Positions 1 through 10,010 of a DNA stretch of 64,000 bases are shown here, in pieces. Source of the stretch: an uncultured Alphaproteobacteria bacterium (GTDB lineage: Bacteria > Pseudomonadota > Alphaproteobacteria > HIMB59). A program made the translations under genes and the position numbers. The stretch spans positions 180,848 through 244,847 of the forward strand of contig CABZPR010000001.1 of the NCBI GenBank assembly GCA_902527545.1, in the 5' to 3' direction. The first letter of the stretch is position 1. Each line of letters starts with the position of its first letter. A model generated the notes under the pieces. That model did not search any database, was not told the origin of the DNA, and saw only the letters and a list, made by a program, of their open reading frames with translations.

Positions 1-1
1 A

Positions 2-350
2 TCAAAGTTCATTTACAAAAATTAATAATGTCGAAGTTGAAATTAATAAACAAGGTTGGCATACACATACATTGAGTTGGATAGACTCAAATGTAATAAA
101 TTCATTAAATGGAAAAGTAATCCTTAAAAAAGATCTTTATGAAAATACCTTTGAAATATTAAGTTCAATCATACTTCATTTTATTCAATCGGGGGCAAAT
201 ATAAAATTGGATTATAATTTAATTAAAAGTTTTATAGATCAAAATCCAATAGAGAATATTTCAACAGACATTAAGATCTCTCAGAAAGAAAAAAAGTTTA
301 TTGATAACTATATTAGTAATATTTTTTCAAAATTTAATTTTGATGGATAA
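2..350 (+). CDS. Hypothetical protein, 5'-partial at window edge
   Basis: Open frame runs from the window start (QSSFTKINNVEVEINKQGWHTHTLSWID...) through the listed ORF; no family recognised. Confidence 0.5.
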   Translation, partial: QSSFTKINNVEVEINKQGWHTHTLSWIDSNVINSLNGKVILKKDLYENTFEILSSIILHFIQSGANIKLDYNLIKSFIDQNPIENISTDIKISQKEKKFIDNYISNIFSKFNFDG

Positions 351-356
351 GTAAAA

Positions 357-989
357 TTGGAAATCAATTACTTAGAACTTAGAAGGATTATTGCTAATCT
401 GAAAAAATACCCTAAAGCATCTCTTCTTTTGGTTACAAAAAATAGGCCATTATATTTAATTAAATTATTGATAGAAAATGGCCACACATTGTTTGGTGAA
501 AATAGAGTTCAGGAGGCTATTGAAAAATTTTCCAAATTAAATTTAGACAATCTAGATCTTCATTTAATTGGTCCTCTTCAAACAAATAAAGTCAAATTGG
601 CACTATCTATATTCGACACAATACAAAGCGTCGACAGGCAAAAATTAGTAAAAGAAATATCAAAGCAAATTAATTCAAATAATAAGGTAAAGACAAAGAA
701 TTTTTTCATTCAAGTCAATATTGGAGAGGAACCTCAAAAAGCAGGTATTTCTATAAACGAAACCATAGACTTGTATAAGTATGCGGTATCTGAAAATCTA
801 AAGATATCTGGTTTAATGTGTATCCCACCTCTTGACAAAAGTCCTGATAATTATTTTAAAAAAATGATTGAATTAAGGGATTTTATTAATCCTAAGTTAA
901 TGCTAAGTATGGGAATGAGCAATGACTATGAGGTAGCATTATCTTTTCAATCTGATTTAATTAGAGTTGGTTCAAGAATTTTTAAGTGA
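357..989 (+). CDS. yggS: YggS-family PLP-binding protein (TTG start)
   Basis: LLVTKNRP, GENRVQEAIEKF, LHLIGPLQTNKVK, VNIGEEPQKAGI, LSMGMSNDYEVA motifs typical of YggS/PROSC. Confidence 0.93.
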   Translation: MEINYLELRRIIANLKKYPKASLLLVTKNRPLYLIKLLIENGHTLFGENRVQEAIEKFSKLNLDNLDLHLIGPLQTNKVKLALSIFDTIQSVDRQKLVKEISKQINSNNKVKTKNFFIQVNIGEEPQKAGISINETIDLYKYAVSENLKISGLMCIPPLDKSPDNYFKKMIELRDFINPKLMLSMGMSNDYEVALSFQSDLIRVGSRIFK

Positions 990-1462
990 AAAAAATACTT
1001 CTTATTTTCTTTTTGCAAATAAATGCTGCATTTGGTATTGAAGTTTCCTGCAATTTTGAAGAAGTTTATGGTAATGGTGAAGTTCAGCAAGGTTTTTTTT
1101 TCATAAAAAATCAAAGTCTTAGATACGAATACTTTGATAAAAATTTATTTACCATCATTGCAAAAGATGGGAATTTTTTTTTGATTAACCAAGCACATAA
1201 AAACAATGTTTCAAGAATTAACAATAATACAGAAATTTTAGAAATGATTATGAATATAGCAGCTGAGTACCCTAACTTAAAAAATAAATATAATTACAAC
1301 AATACAAATATTATTGTTGAAAAAAGTAGTAATAGTTTTATTAAAAGAGTCTCAATTAATTCAGAAAATTTAAATGTAAGTATCAACGTAATTAATTGTA
1401 AGTTTGAGACAATTCATAATAAGTATTTCAACCATTTTAATTTTGAAAAAGTTAGTAGGTAA
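986..1462 (+). CDS. LolA-like outer-membrane lipoprotein carrier protein
   Basis: Signal peptide; GNFFLINQAHKN and C-terminal strands resemble LolA; 4-nt overlap with yggS. Confidence 0.5.
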   Translation: MKKILLIFFLQINAAFGIEVSCNFEEVYGNGEVQQGFFFIKNQSLRYEYFDKNLFTIIAKDGNFFLINQAHKNNVSRINNNTEILEMIMNIAAEYPNLKNKYNYNNTNIIVEKSSNSFIKRVSINSENLNVSINVINCKFETIHNKYFNHFNFEKVSR

Positions 1463-1464
1463 AT

Positions 1465-1989
1465 TTGATAAAAATTACGTGCAACGATAAGCTTCTACTC
1501 TCAGCCATTAACAAAATATTAGTCCAAAAGAATCTGATTAACGATATAAAACTAGATAATTATTATGCAGATATAAAAATATATATTAAAGATAACAATC
1601 TATATTTAGATTGCAACGGCACAAAAAAAAACCTGTCTTTGCCAATTGATATTAATTTTTTCTTCGGTCAAGTATTAAAAATTATTTCTGATATTAAGAT
1701 TTCAAAAGATGAATATGATTATTTCCCTTATCAAAGGGTCTTGCTAAAAAACTCTAGAAGATCTTTATTAAGTGATATTCAGAATATAATATTTTCAAAT
1801 TTAATTATCTCAAAAAAAGGTATTAACAAAGATAAACTGTACAGTTTAATTTGGAAAAAAGATAAAGATATTTCCATAAATAAATTAGATACACACCTTA
1901 CGAATTTAAAAAATCAACTAAAAAAAGACCTAGGTATAAATGCTATTTTTCAATCTCAAGATAAGAATCTTAAATTAATGATTAATTAA
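1465..1989 (+). CDS. Hypothetical protein with winged-helix-like C-terminus
   Basis: C-terminal GINKDKLYSLIWKKDKDISINKLDTHLTNLKNQLKKDLG resembles a response-regulator-type winged helix. Confidence 0.45.
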   Translation: MIKITCNDKLLLSAINKILVQKNLINDIKLDNYYADIKIYIKDNNLYLDCNGTKKNLSLPIDINFFFGQVLKIISDIKISKDEYDYFPYQRVLLKNSRRSLLSDIQNIIFSNLIISKKGINKDKLYSLIWKKDKDISINKLDTHLTNLKNQLKKDLGINAIFQSQDKNLKLMIN

Positions 1990-4050
1990 AATATCCCTTT
2001 TACCAGCATGGTTAGGAGGAGATACCACTCCTCGTTGTTCAAGTGCTTCCATAATTCGTGCTGCTTTGTTATATCCTACTTGAAAATTTCTTTGTAAATA
2101 GCTAGTAGAGGCTTTATTGCTTGATTTAATAAGATCTATAGATTTACTAATTAACGCCTCGTCCTCATCACTTAATGTGTCAAAATGTTCATCATTATTT
2201 TTTATTATTTCATCTAGCTCTTCAAGATATTGGACTTTCTGACTTTTTTTTATCTCTTTAATTAACTTATTTACCTCGTTATCAGATATAAATGCAGATT
2301 GGTATCGAATTATATTTCCACCATTTTTAGACATAAGCATATCACCGTTACCAAGCAATTGTTCCGCGCCAATTTCACCAAGTACAGTCCTGCTGTCATA
2401 TTTACTAGCTACTTGAAAGCTAATTCTTGATGGAAAATTAGCTTTTATACTACCGGTAATTATATCTACACTGGGTCTTTGCGTAGCCATAACTAAATGT
2501 ATTCCACATGCTCTTGCCATTTGAGCTAGTCTTTGAACATAATGCTCAACCTCTTTACCAGCAGTCATCATTAAATCAGCCATTTCGTCAATAAATACAA
2601 CTATATAGGGAAGTTTTTCAATAGATTTTTGGTTATAACCTTCCAAGCTTCTAGTGTTTTCCTCATTCATAAGTGAGTATCTTCTCTCCATCTCTTTGCA
2701 AACCCATTTGAGTGCTAAAATTGCTTTTTTTGGTTCTGTGACAACTGGTGTTAATAAATGAGCAATATCATTGTACACACTAAGTTCTAACATTTTTGGA
2801 TCAATTAGTATCAAACGTAAATCTTCAGGAGAAAATTTATATAAAATACTTGCAAGTAAAGTATTTATGAATACTGATTTGCCTGAGCCAGTGGTGCCAG
2901 CCACTAATAAATGAGGAGTCTTACTTAAGTCAATAACCTCAATATTTCCAGATATATCTTTACCAATACAAATTGGTATCTTTGAGGTAGTATTTTTAAA
3001 ATTATTGTCACTTAGAAGTTCTTTAATCGTAACCGTTTCGCGCTTTTCATTAGGAACTTCTACTCCCAAATATTGAGTTCCATAAATTTGTGCTATTCTA
3101 ACTGCACCCACACCCATACTTCTTGAAATATCATCTGCTAAATTAATAATTGTATTTATTTTTATTCCAGCGGCTGGCAAAATTTCAAACAATGTCACCA
3201 CAGGTCCCAGTTTTACATTAACTACCTTAATATCAATATTAAAATCTTGAAAAACCCTTTCAAGTAGATCTGAATTTTCTTTTATATTTTCTTTATCAAG
3301 ACTTTTTTTGGACAGGGAATTATCTGCTTCTAATATTTCAAGAGATGGTGAAAAATATTTTGATTTTTGATTAGGTCTATCATTTTCATCGTAAATTTTA
3401 CTATAACTATCATTTGCAAAATTATCTTCAGGTATATTATTTATAATTGGTTCTTTTTTAATTTGACCATCAACTACATTATTTTGGTTATACGTTTTGA
3501 AAATGTTATTAACTTTGATTCTAGGAATTTTGAACAAAATAAAAATATTCTGTGAAAATAAGTAGATGCAAATACCCACAAAAGTTAAAAAATAACTTAA
3601 ATAATTTAATGCATACAAATCATATAACTGATTGGCAAAAATGCCCCATGTCTCAATTGAGTCAATAAATAATAATTCTACATTTAAATCAATTAGTGTC
3701 TGGGGAATTAATACTAGGCTTATAAAAAAAAATAGTAATCTAATAAACAGGTACTCAGGACTCTTTTTAAAAAACACTAATAATGAGTAAACTAAAAAGA
3801 AAATGATAATTAAGTAAGCAAAAATCCCAAATGTGTAAAAAAGAAAGCTAGCATAATATGAACCTAAATCTCCTAATAAATTCTCAGAGTTTTTACTTGT
3901 GCTTGTTAAAAAAGAATTATCATTGATACTAAATGTTATTAGTGCAAGAGCAGACAAAATAGACACTAAAAAAAGAAAGAAACCGTATAAGAAGCCTATA
4001 GTTTTTGAGATTTTTTCTTTTAAGATTTCAGGAATATAGTTATTCTTCAT
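1975..4050 (-). CDS. ftsK: DNA translocase FtsK/SpoIIIE
   Basis: N-terminal TM helices, Walker A GTTGSGKSVFINTLL, Walker B YIVVFIDEMADLMM, C-terminal gamma winged helix. Confidence 0.97.
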   Translation of the reverse strand: MKNNYIPEILKEKISKTIGFLYGFFLFLVSILSALALITFSINDNSFLTSTSKNSENLLGDLGSYYASFLFYTFGIFAYLIIIFFLVYSLLVFFKKSPEYLFIRLLFFFISLVLIPQTLIDLNVELLFIDSIETWGIFANQLYDLYALNYLSYFLTFVGICIYLFSQNIFILFKIPRIKVNNIFKTYNQNNVVDGQIKKEPIINNIPEDNFANDSYSKIYDENDRPNQKSKYFSPSLEILEADNSLSKKSLDKENIKENSDLLERVFQDFNIDIKVVNVKLGPVVTLFEILPAAGIKINTIINLADDISRSMGVGAVRIAQIYGTQYLGVEVPNEKRETVTIKELLSDNNFKNTTSKIPICIGKDISGNIEVIDLSKTPHLLVAGTTGSGKSVFINTLLASILYKFSPEDLRLILIDPKMLELSVYNDIAHLLTPVVTEPKKAILALKWVCKEMERRYSLMNEENTRSLEGYNQKSIEKLPYIVVFIDEMADLMMTAGKEVEHYVQRLAQMARACGIHLVMATQRPSVDIITGSIKANFPSRISFQVASKYDSRTVLGEIGAEQLLGNGDMLMSKNGGNIIRYQSAFISDNEVNKLIKEIKKSQKVQYLEELDEIIKNNDEHFDTLSDEDEALISKSIDLIKSSNKASTSYLQRNFQVGYNKAARIMEALEQRGVVSPPNHAGKRDILINH

Positions 4051-4076
4051 TACTCTAAATAAATATATGCGTCTAA

Positions 4077-5198
4077 ATGAAAAATAAAATACATAAATAT
4101 GATTTTTTAATAGTAGGCGCTGGACTTATCGGGGCCATTGCTGCATTGGCTTTGATTAAAAAAAAATTTAAAGTCTTAGTAATAGACAAAAAAGATAGCG
4201 TATTTAGAGACGCTAGAACACTAGCAGTAAACGCGAACTCAATTGATTTTCTCAGGCAATTGGGAATTTGGAATAAACTTAAATCCAAACCACAACCAAT
4301 TGAAAAAATCATTATTAAAGATTACGTCAATATCAAACCACTAATATTTGAGAGTAACAATGAACACATGGGAGAAGTTATTTATAATAAAGAAGTATAC
4401 AAATTGGCAAGACAAAAACTAAAAAGTTATAAAGTTTTAAAAACTAATATTAATATAAAAAATAGTGAACTTTTGCCGAACAAAGAACTTTTTATAAGTA
4501 ATAAGAATTATATTTTTAAAAAAATTATTATCAGTATAGGAAAAAATGTTATTTCTAGTAGAGAACATAAAAGTATAATTTTTGATCAACAACATCACTC
4601 TTACGTTGGTTTCTTTAAACACAATAAAGACCATAGAAATACAGCATACGAGTATTTTACTGACAGAGGACCTTTAGCTATTTTACCTGCGCCAGGCGAC
4701 TCTCAAAAAAAATCTACATTTATTTATTCAACTAAAGACAAAATTACTAATACACAATTAAAAAAATTAATTAAAGGTAAAATTATAAAAACCTATGGTA
4801 AATTAATTTTTAATCAATCTATATTTAAATTTCCTATCAATCCTCATCTTATAAAAAGCAATAAAAATTTTATTTATATCGGTGATAGTTTAAAATCAAT
4901 ACACCCAGTTGCTGGGCAAGGATGGAACCTAGGAGTAAAGGATATTCAAACATTGTGCAAATTGTTAGAACAATATTCACTAGAAACAGAAAATTTTAAT
5001 TCACTATATTATGCGAGGAGAATAACAGAAAGTACAATTTATTTTACTTTTACTACTTTTCTTAATTTTTTATATGAAAACAAGAATTCATTTAATAATG
5101 CAATTATTAAAACAGGTTTTAACACACTAAAAAATATAAAATTTGCAAGAGACCTTTTTATAAAACAAGCTATGGGTAGAGTTAATTTAATTGATTAG
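4077..5198 (+). CDS. UbiH/UbiF-type FAD-dependent hydroxylase
   Basis: FLIVGAGLIGAIAALAL FAD motif; YIGDSLKSIHPVAGQGWNLGVKD motif. Confidence 0.9.
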   Translation: MKNKIHKYDFLIVGAGLIGAIAALALIKKKFKVLVIDKKDSVFRDARTLAVNANSIDFLRQLGIWNKLKSKPQPIEKIIIKDYVNIKPLIFESNNEHMGEVIYNKEVYKLARQKLKSYKVLKTNINIKNSELLPNKELFISNKNYIFKKIIISIGKNVISSREHKSIIFDQQHHSYVGFFKHNKDHRNTAYEYFTDRGPLAILPAPGDSQKKSTFIYSTKDKITNTQLKKLIKGKIIKTYGKLIFNQSIFKFPINPHLIKSNKNFIYIGDSLKSIHPVAGQGWNLGVKDIQTLCKLLEQYSLETENFNSLYYARRITESTIYFTFTTFLNFLYENKNSFNNAIIKTGFNTLKNIKFARDLFIKQAMGRVNLID

Positions 5199-5841
5199 GA
5201 TTTTTTTTTCCAACTACTTGAAAAGTATTTAGATCAAGAATTGAATTTATAGTATTGAACCTTGAAGCAATATTCGGCGATTCAAGTATTGCTTGTTTAT
5301 CTATCTTGTTAAATGGGGCTAGCATAGCTAGTGTCGATAAAAGTTGTAAATTTGACGTTTCAGCGAGGACATCCTTATCAATAGCTAATTTTTTCATCTT
5401 AAAAAAATTATTGTACTTTTGAATTAAACCTGATCTGTCAATGCTGGGTTCCATATTGTTCAAATCATCCAGGTAATCTTGACAATCAATATTTGCTTGA
5501 TAATAACCTTTTGGAGTAAGATTTCTGTCATGCAAGACAAATCTGCAAATACCCTCAAGGTTTAAAACTAATCTGTAGTCGGGTGTTTCAATGTACGAGG
5601 TTATTTTCCCAATACAACCCATTTGAAACAATTCATTATTATTATTCTTAGGTTGAATAATACCAATCATTCTGTGACTTTTAAGACTATCTAATGTCAT
5701 TTCAATATATCTTTCTTCAAATATATTTAGAGGTAGTTTTCCAAAAGGAAGTAGTAAAACGTTATCCAAAGGGAATATGGGTATAGAATTTGGAATCTTT
5801 TTTGAGTCGATTTCAAAAAGTTTTTTTATAGAATCTTCCAT
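5182..5841 (-). CDS. LON substrate-binding domain protein
   Basis: IPIFPLDNVLLLPFGKLPLNIFEERYIEM. Confidence 0.9.
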   Translation of the reverse strand: MEDSIKKLFEIDSKKIPNSIPIFPLDNVLLLPFGKLPLNIFEERYIEMTLDSLKSHRMIGIIQPKNNNNELFQMGCIGKITSYIETPDYRLVLNLEGICRFVLHDRNLTPKGYYQANIDCQDYLDDLNNMEPSIDRSGLIQKYNNFFKMKKLAIDKDVLAETSNLQLLSTLAMLAPFNKIDKQAILESPNIASRFNTINSILDLNTFQVVGKKNPNQLN

Positions 5842-6710
5842 TATTTAAACATCATACTCGATAACTTCTTACGAGTTTCCATTACATTTGTATCATTAAA
5901 ACCTAGTAGATCAAAATATTCCAAAAGTTTTTTTTTTGCAGCCTCTTCATTCCATTTTGGATTTTGGTCAAATATTAACAAAAGTTGATCAAAACCTTTT
6001 TTGGTTTCGCTTGATGAAAGATAGTAATTCGCTAGTTTAAATCTGTGTTCCATATTTTTTGGATCTGCATTGATCTCTTTCAATAAGTCTTTTTCAGATA
6101 CATCTAAATTACTTTGACTAGTTGTTTCTAAGAGCTTTTTAATTTTTAAAATATCTTCATCTTTCAAAATACTTTCATCAAATGATTCGAACATTTCATT
6201 TGCATCCTCAAATCTTTTGAGTTGCAATAAACATCTTAGCATTCCAGCAATAATTTTGGGGTTTCCTGGATCCATTCCAATAAGTCCCTCAAATAGTTTT
6301 AAAGCATCCTCAAATTTCTGTTCACCAAATAATTTATCAGCTTGTTCAATAAGTTTTGGAACTTCATTTCCTGGAGTGGCTTCAATCATTTTATTCACCA
6401 TTATTTCAATTTTACTCTCAGGCTGTGCACCTTGGAAGGCGTCAACAGGTTTTCCATTTACAAACCCGTATACTGTAGGAATTGATTGAACATTCAATTG
6501 AGATGCAATTCCTTGGTTTTCGTCTACATTTATTTTTACAAGATATACTTTACCATTTTTCTTAGTGACGACTTTTTCTAATATTGGAGTTAATTGTTTA
6601 CAAGGTCCACACCAAGGAGCCCAAAAATCAACTAGCACTGGAGTAGTCTTTGATTTTTCAACTACTTCTTCTAAAAATTGATCTTGAAGTATATCTTTTA
6701 TAAATGTCAT
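5841..6710 (-). CDS. Thioredoxin with C-terminal TPR region (YbbN/CnoX-like)
   Basis: VLVDFWAPWCGPCKQLTPILEK active site plus C-terminal repeats. Confidence 0.93.
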   Translation of the reverse strand: MTFIKDILQDQFLEEVVEKSKTTPVLVDFWAPWCGPCKQLTPILEKVVTKKNGKVYLVKINVDENQGIASQLNVQSIPTVYGFVNGKPVDAFQGAQPESKIEIMVNKMIEATPGNEVPKLIEQADKLFGEQKFEDALKLFEGLIGMDPGNPKIIAGMLRCLLQLKRFEDANEMFESFDESILKDEDILKIKKLLETTSQSNLDVSEKDLLKEINADPKNMEHRFKLANYYLSSSETKKGFDQLLLIFDQNPKWNEEAAKKKLLEYFDLLGFNDTNVMETRKKLSSMMFK

Positions 6711-6785
6711 AAATTATAAATAGTGTTAAAAATAAAATTTACAATGAGTGTATTATCTTATCGTTAAGTATAATATCCTATTAAA

Positions 6786-7484
6786 ATGAAAATTCCTCGT
6801 ATTAATAATTTATTTAATAAAGAAAAAAAACATAGAGTTTTTGACGGAAAGTTAGTCTACGGATTAGAAAAAAACAATATAAACTATTTTATTGATGTTG
6901 GTGCTAACTTCGGTCAAACAGCTTTAGAAATTATTAAGTGGGGCTATGAAGGAGAAATAGTTTCAATCGAACCTGTGTTAGAATGCCATAACTATATTTC
7001 TAGTCTCTCCAAGAATTACAAGAATTGGACCATTCTTGATAGAATGGCTGTTGGAGATTTTAATGGTTCTACAAACATAAATGTTTCTGAGGCATCTGAT
7101 CTCAGTAGTATTCTTAACCCAACTGAATTATTGAACAACTCATACTCTAATGTAAAAAAGAAGCACACGGAGAATGTTGATATTTTTAAAATTGACTCTA
7201 TAAAAATTTTTGATGAAATTCAGGACAAAAATATTTTTCTTAAAATTGATGCTCAAGGTTATGATTATAAAGTCCTTAAAGGTGCAAAAAAACTCATTAA
7301 ACGTTTATCTGGTATAATGATTGAGGCCTCTCTAGAGCCATTGTATGATAATCAAGAAACCTATTTTGAAATCATAAAATTTCTTCATGATCTTGGTATG
7401 AAACCTCACATGATTTCCGAAAGATCATTTAGTAGGAGGAGCAAACAACAATTACAAGTAGATTTAGTATATTTTAGAAAATAA
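6786..7484 (+). CDS. FkbM-family methyltransferase
   Basis: IDVGANFGQTALE; VSIEPVLECHNYI; FLKIDAQGYDYKVLKGAKKLI. Confidence 0.9.
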   Translation: MKIPRINNLFNKEKKHRVFDGKLVYGLEKNNINYFIDVGANFGQTALEIIKWGYEGEIVSIEPVLECHNYISSLSKNYKNWTILDRMAVGDFNGSTNINVSEASDLSSILNPTELLNNSYSNVKKKHTENVDIFKIDSIKIFDEIQDKNIFLKIDAQGYDYKVLKGAKKLIKRLSGIMIEASLEPLYDNQETYFEIIKFLHDLGMKPHMISERSFSRRSKQQLQVDLVYFRK

Positions 7485-7614
7485 TTGTGTGATGCAACTA
7501 ATCTTTTACTTGATACCGTAAAGGTCTACGTTTATAAATATCAATTCCAATAAAAAATTAATAAGGCTTATGCATTAAACATATGCATAAATACAAAAAG
7601 ATAATTAACGCTTA

Positions 7615-7689
7615 GCGGGCGTAGCTCAGGGGTAGAGCGCAACCTTGCCAAGGTTGAAGTCGAGGGTTCGAATCCCTTCGCCCGCTCCA
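7615..7689 (+). tRNA. tRNA-Gly (GCC), copy 1, encoded CCA
   Basis: GCGGGCG...CGCCCGC acceptor stem, anticodon loop TTGCCAA, T-arm GGTTCGAATCC, CCA end. Confidence 0.97.
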
Positions 7690-7905
7690 AAACGCAATCG
7701 TTTTCAACTCTCTTGTCGGTTTTATTTTCTCCAAGACTGTAACATATTTCCAAATGATTGTGACAGGATTGTGACAGCTTTTTTTTCATACACATAATAA
7801 TCTTAACCCCACCCCTGATAAATCTAAAAACCTAATAACATCCATAAGTGTGAAGTGAATTTTCTTGATAGCAGTATACATAAGGTATTAAATAAAAATT
7901 TATAA

Positions 7906-8061
7906 ATGGAAGAAATTCTTTCGTATGTTTTCGGATTTATTGCTGTATGGGGCTTAATGCCTTTGTTTACTCAAGAGGGTGGAAGTATATCTAGATATTG
8001 TATAGGAGCAGTCTGTGCTTATACTGCGATTAAAGCATACGGAGATGCAGGATATCGTTAG
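7906..8061 (+). CDS. Hypothetical 51-aa membrane microprotein
   Basis: ATG-to-TAG frame MEEILSYVFGFIAVWGLMPLFTQEGGSISRYCIGAVCAYTAIKAYGDAGYR; two hydrophobic segments; absent from the supplied ORF list. Confidence 0.4.
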   Translation: MEEILSYVFGFIAVWGLMPLFTQEGGSISRYCIGAVCAYTAIKAYGDAGYR

Positions 8062-8077
8062 TAGGATATAATTATTT
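8054..8077 (+). promoter_or_regulatory. Putative promoter containing TATAAT, near-duplicate of 13997-14020
   Basis: atcgttRgtaggatataattatt shared upstream of two different genes. Confidence 0.4.
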
Positions 8078-8083
8078 AAATAA

Positions 8084-8434
8084 ATGCAAAAAAAATTATT
8101 AATTGTCTTATTATTTATACCAAGTTTACTTATGGCAGACTACAAAGTTACTGGTCCCATTAAAGGTAATGTTTGTTCATTTGGTTTGATATGTTCTTTT
8201 GAAGAACTACATGCTGTAAAAAAAGATGGAAAATATTATTCAATACAAAAAAGTTATTCTCGAGTATCTGATTATAGAGATGGTCGATGTTGGATTAACA
8301 TCAAGTCTAAAGATTGGGGGGTTTTCTCACATGGTATTAACTTGTTTAAAGGGGCTTTTTATCAAAAACAATCAAATGGTAACTTCAAAAAATTTAAACC
8401 TGAATATATAACTTTTCCATGTAGAAAATATTAA
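8084..8434 (+). CDS. Hypothetical exported protein
   Basis: Signal peptide MQKKLLIVLLFIPSLLMA. Confidence 0.7.
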   Translation: MQKKLLIVLLFIPSLLMADYKVTGPIKGNVCSFGLICSFEELHAVKKDGKYYSIQKSYSRVSDYRDGRCWINIKSKDWGVFSHGINLFKGAFYQKQSNGNFKKFKPEYITFPCRKY

Positions 8435-8797
8435 ATGAGTAAAGCAATAGACAATATTTACAGGATGTTTGATTATTTTACGGGTCGTTTTGAACCTGAA
8501 GATAGAGAGGAATACCTCGATGCGTTAAGTAGTTGTTTTAATCTCCAGTTACCATGGAGAATTGACGAGGATTTCAAAAAAAACAAAGAGCTCGACCAAG
8601 AGACACCCATGAAGTTTAAGAAGTGGCTCTGTGAGAAGCTTATTGAAGAGGATGGAGAGGTACAAATAGGAAAAAAATTTTACGGCAATACCGAACCATT
8701 TAAAAACTTACCTGAAAAATATTTCTATGACGATTCCTCCTTCATGGATGCTATTAAAAAAATTGCCGAAGCCCAGGCAAAAGATAAATTAAATTAA
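8435..8797 (+). CDS. Hypothetical protein
   Basis: ORF directly following the previous CDS. Confidence 0.6.
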   Translation: MSKAIDNIYRMFDYFTGRFEPEDREEYLDALSSCFNLQLPWRIDEDFKKNKELDQETPMKFKKWLCEKLIEEDGEVQIGKKFYGNTEPFKNLPEKYFYDDSSFMDAIKKIAEAQAKDKLN

Positions 8798-8808
8798 ATT
8801 TTTAATAC

Positions 8809-9324
8809 TTAATTCTTTTGGACTTTATGGTTCTTACAGATTTCGTAGCTTCCCTTGACCTTATAAGTAAATCTTTCAGAGTATATGATGTCATCTACCC
8901 TTATTTTTAATACATTTGTACTAGATGGTTCAATATTTACTCCACTTCCAGCTTGAATGAAGTCTTTATCATCGGTTGAACCAGGTTTTGCATAATAAAA
9001 TTTTACCCATGCTCTGTGTGTGCTTTTGTTAGTTACAGGGACAATTACATTTTGAATGTAATTATCGTCCCACACTAAATCTCCCATATCGAGATTTGCA
9101 TTATACGTTGTACAAATCTCTTTATAATAATATTGCGTTTCATTACTTTTTTTTTCATTTTTTTTGTGCTTGTTATAGCAGGCTCTTGCAATAGCATTTG
9201 CAGCAGAGTCACTAGTTACACCTTTCATGTTTTTTATAATGCAATCATCATATGCATCCGAATATAAAGGATGAGAAATCAAAGATATTATTAATAAAAA
9301 AATCCCAAAAAAATATTTCATCAA
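8809..9324 (-). CDS. Hypothetical exported protein with DCIIKNMKGVTSDSAANAIARAC segment
   Basis: Signal peptide and Cys-bounded segment. Confidence 0.65.
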   Translation of the reverse strand: MMKYFFGIFLLIISLISHPLYSDAYDDCIIKNMKGVTSDSAANAIARACYNKHKKNEKKSNETQYYYKEICTTYNANLDMGDLVWDDNYIQNVIVPVTNKSTHRAWVKFYYAKPGSTDDKDFIQAGSGVNIEPSSTNVLKIRVDDIIYSERFTYKVKGSYEICKNHKVQKN

Positions 9325-9684
9325 TTATATGTTTCTCTTAAAAAATTGTTCTTCGTAGTCCTTTATCGTTGCCATTGGGTCTCCATGATAAAATGTAGCT
9401 TTGGTTTTGAAATAGCCGAACATACTTATCTCTACTATATTGTGGTAGTTGCAACCAGCTTTACTAAATACAAACTTACCAAACCTCATTTGTCTTAGAA
9501 CGTATGTTGCAATTGGGGAGTAACTTACATTTCTCAGCTCGGGTCCATCTTTCCAAAAAAATTCATGCTTCTCTCCACAGCCACACTTGTATCTATGTCC
9601 GTCAAAATTGGATATATCCATTTGAGGAGGCTTACCACCTTTTGTAGCTAAAAAAAAATCTTCTAAAGTTTCTATAATTTTCAT
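9325..9684 (-). CDS. Hypothetical protein
   Basis: ORF abutting the 8809-9324 gene, same strand. Confidence 0.6.
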   Translation of the reverse strand: MKIIETLEDFFLATKGGKPPQMDISNFDGHRYKCGCGEKHEFFWKDGPELRNVSYSPIATYVLRQMRFGKFVFSKAGCNYHNIVEISMFGYFKTKATFYHGDPMATIKDYEEQFFKRNI

Positions 9685-9820
9685 AAAACAAAGCTTCTCA
9701 TAAGATAAAATTATAAGATATCTTACTAAAATTTGAACCCGATTAATTAAAAATCCTAACTAATTTGATGGCAGTTTGATAGCAGCTGTAAATATTTTTA
9801 ATTGGTGCTTTTCTTTACAT

Positions 9821-9911
9821 CGCCCCAACAATCAGTAACCTTAAAGTTCGATTCCCAGCAGAGGGAAGACGCTATCTTGGTTAGGCGGCACCAAGACAGC
9901 CCGAAGGGGCG
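9821..9911. ncRNA. Candidate structured RNA or DNA element upstream of HTH gene
   Basis: CGCCCC/GGGGCG closing pairing, TTCCC/GGGAA hairpin, GCTATCTTGGT/ACCAAGACAGC hairpin with one mismatch; GC-rich relative to surroundings; strand inferred only from downstream gene. Confidence 0.4.
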
Positions 9912-10010
9912 TCAAATCACTAACATACTCTGGGTTATCACTCCCATTGAGAAAGTCCTTTGTTAATTATTTATTTTGTTAAGTTCTCTGCTGCTTAACG
10001 GAGACAGACA

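Noticed and set aside
7568-7590. TTATGCAT-N7-ATGCATAA inverted repeat upstream of tRNA copy 1
   Set aside because: AT-rich 8-bp palindromic arms with no second occurrence noticed; could be promoter or upstream terminator, too weak to score separately
7568-7795. Minus-strand ORF containing LERAKGFEPSTSTLARLRSTPELRPL
   Set aside because: This is antisense translation of tRNA-Gly; the peptide is a familiar artefact, not a protein domain
9841-9900. tmRNA or additional tRNA based on GTTCGATTCCC
   Set aside because: No acceptor stem, anticodon arm or tag-peptide frame could be assembled; kept only as an unassigned structured segment
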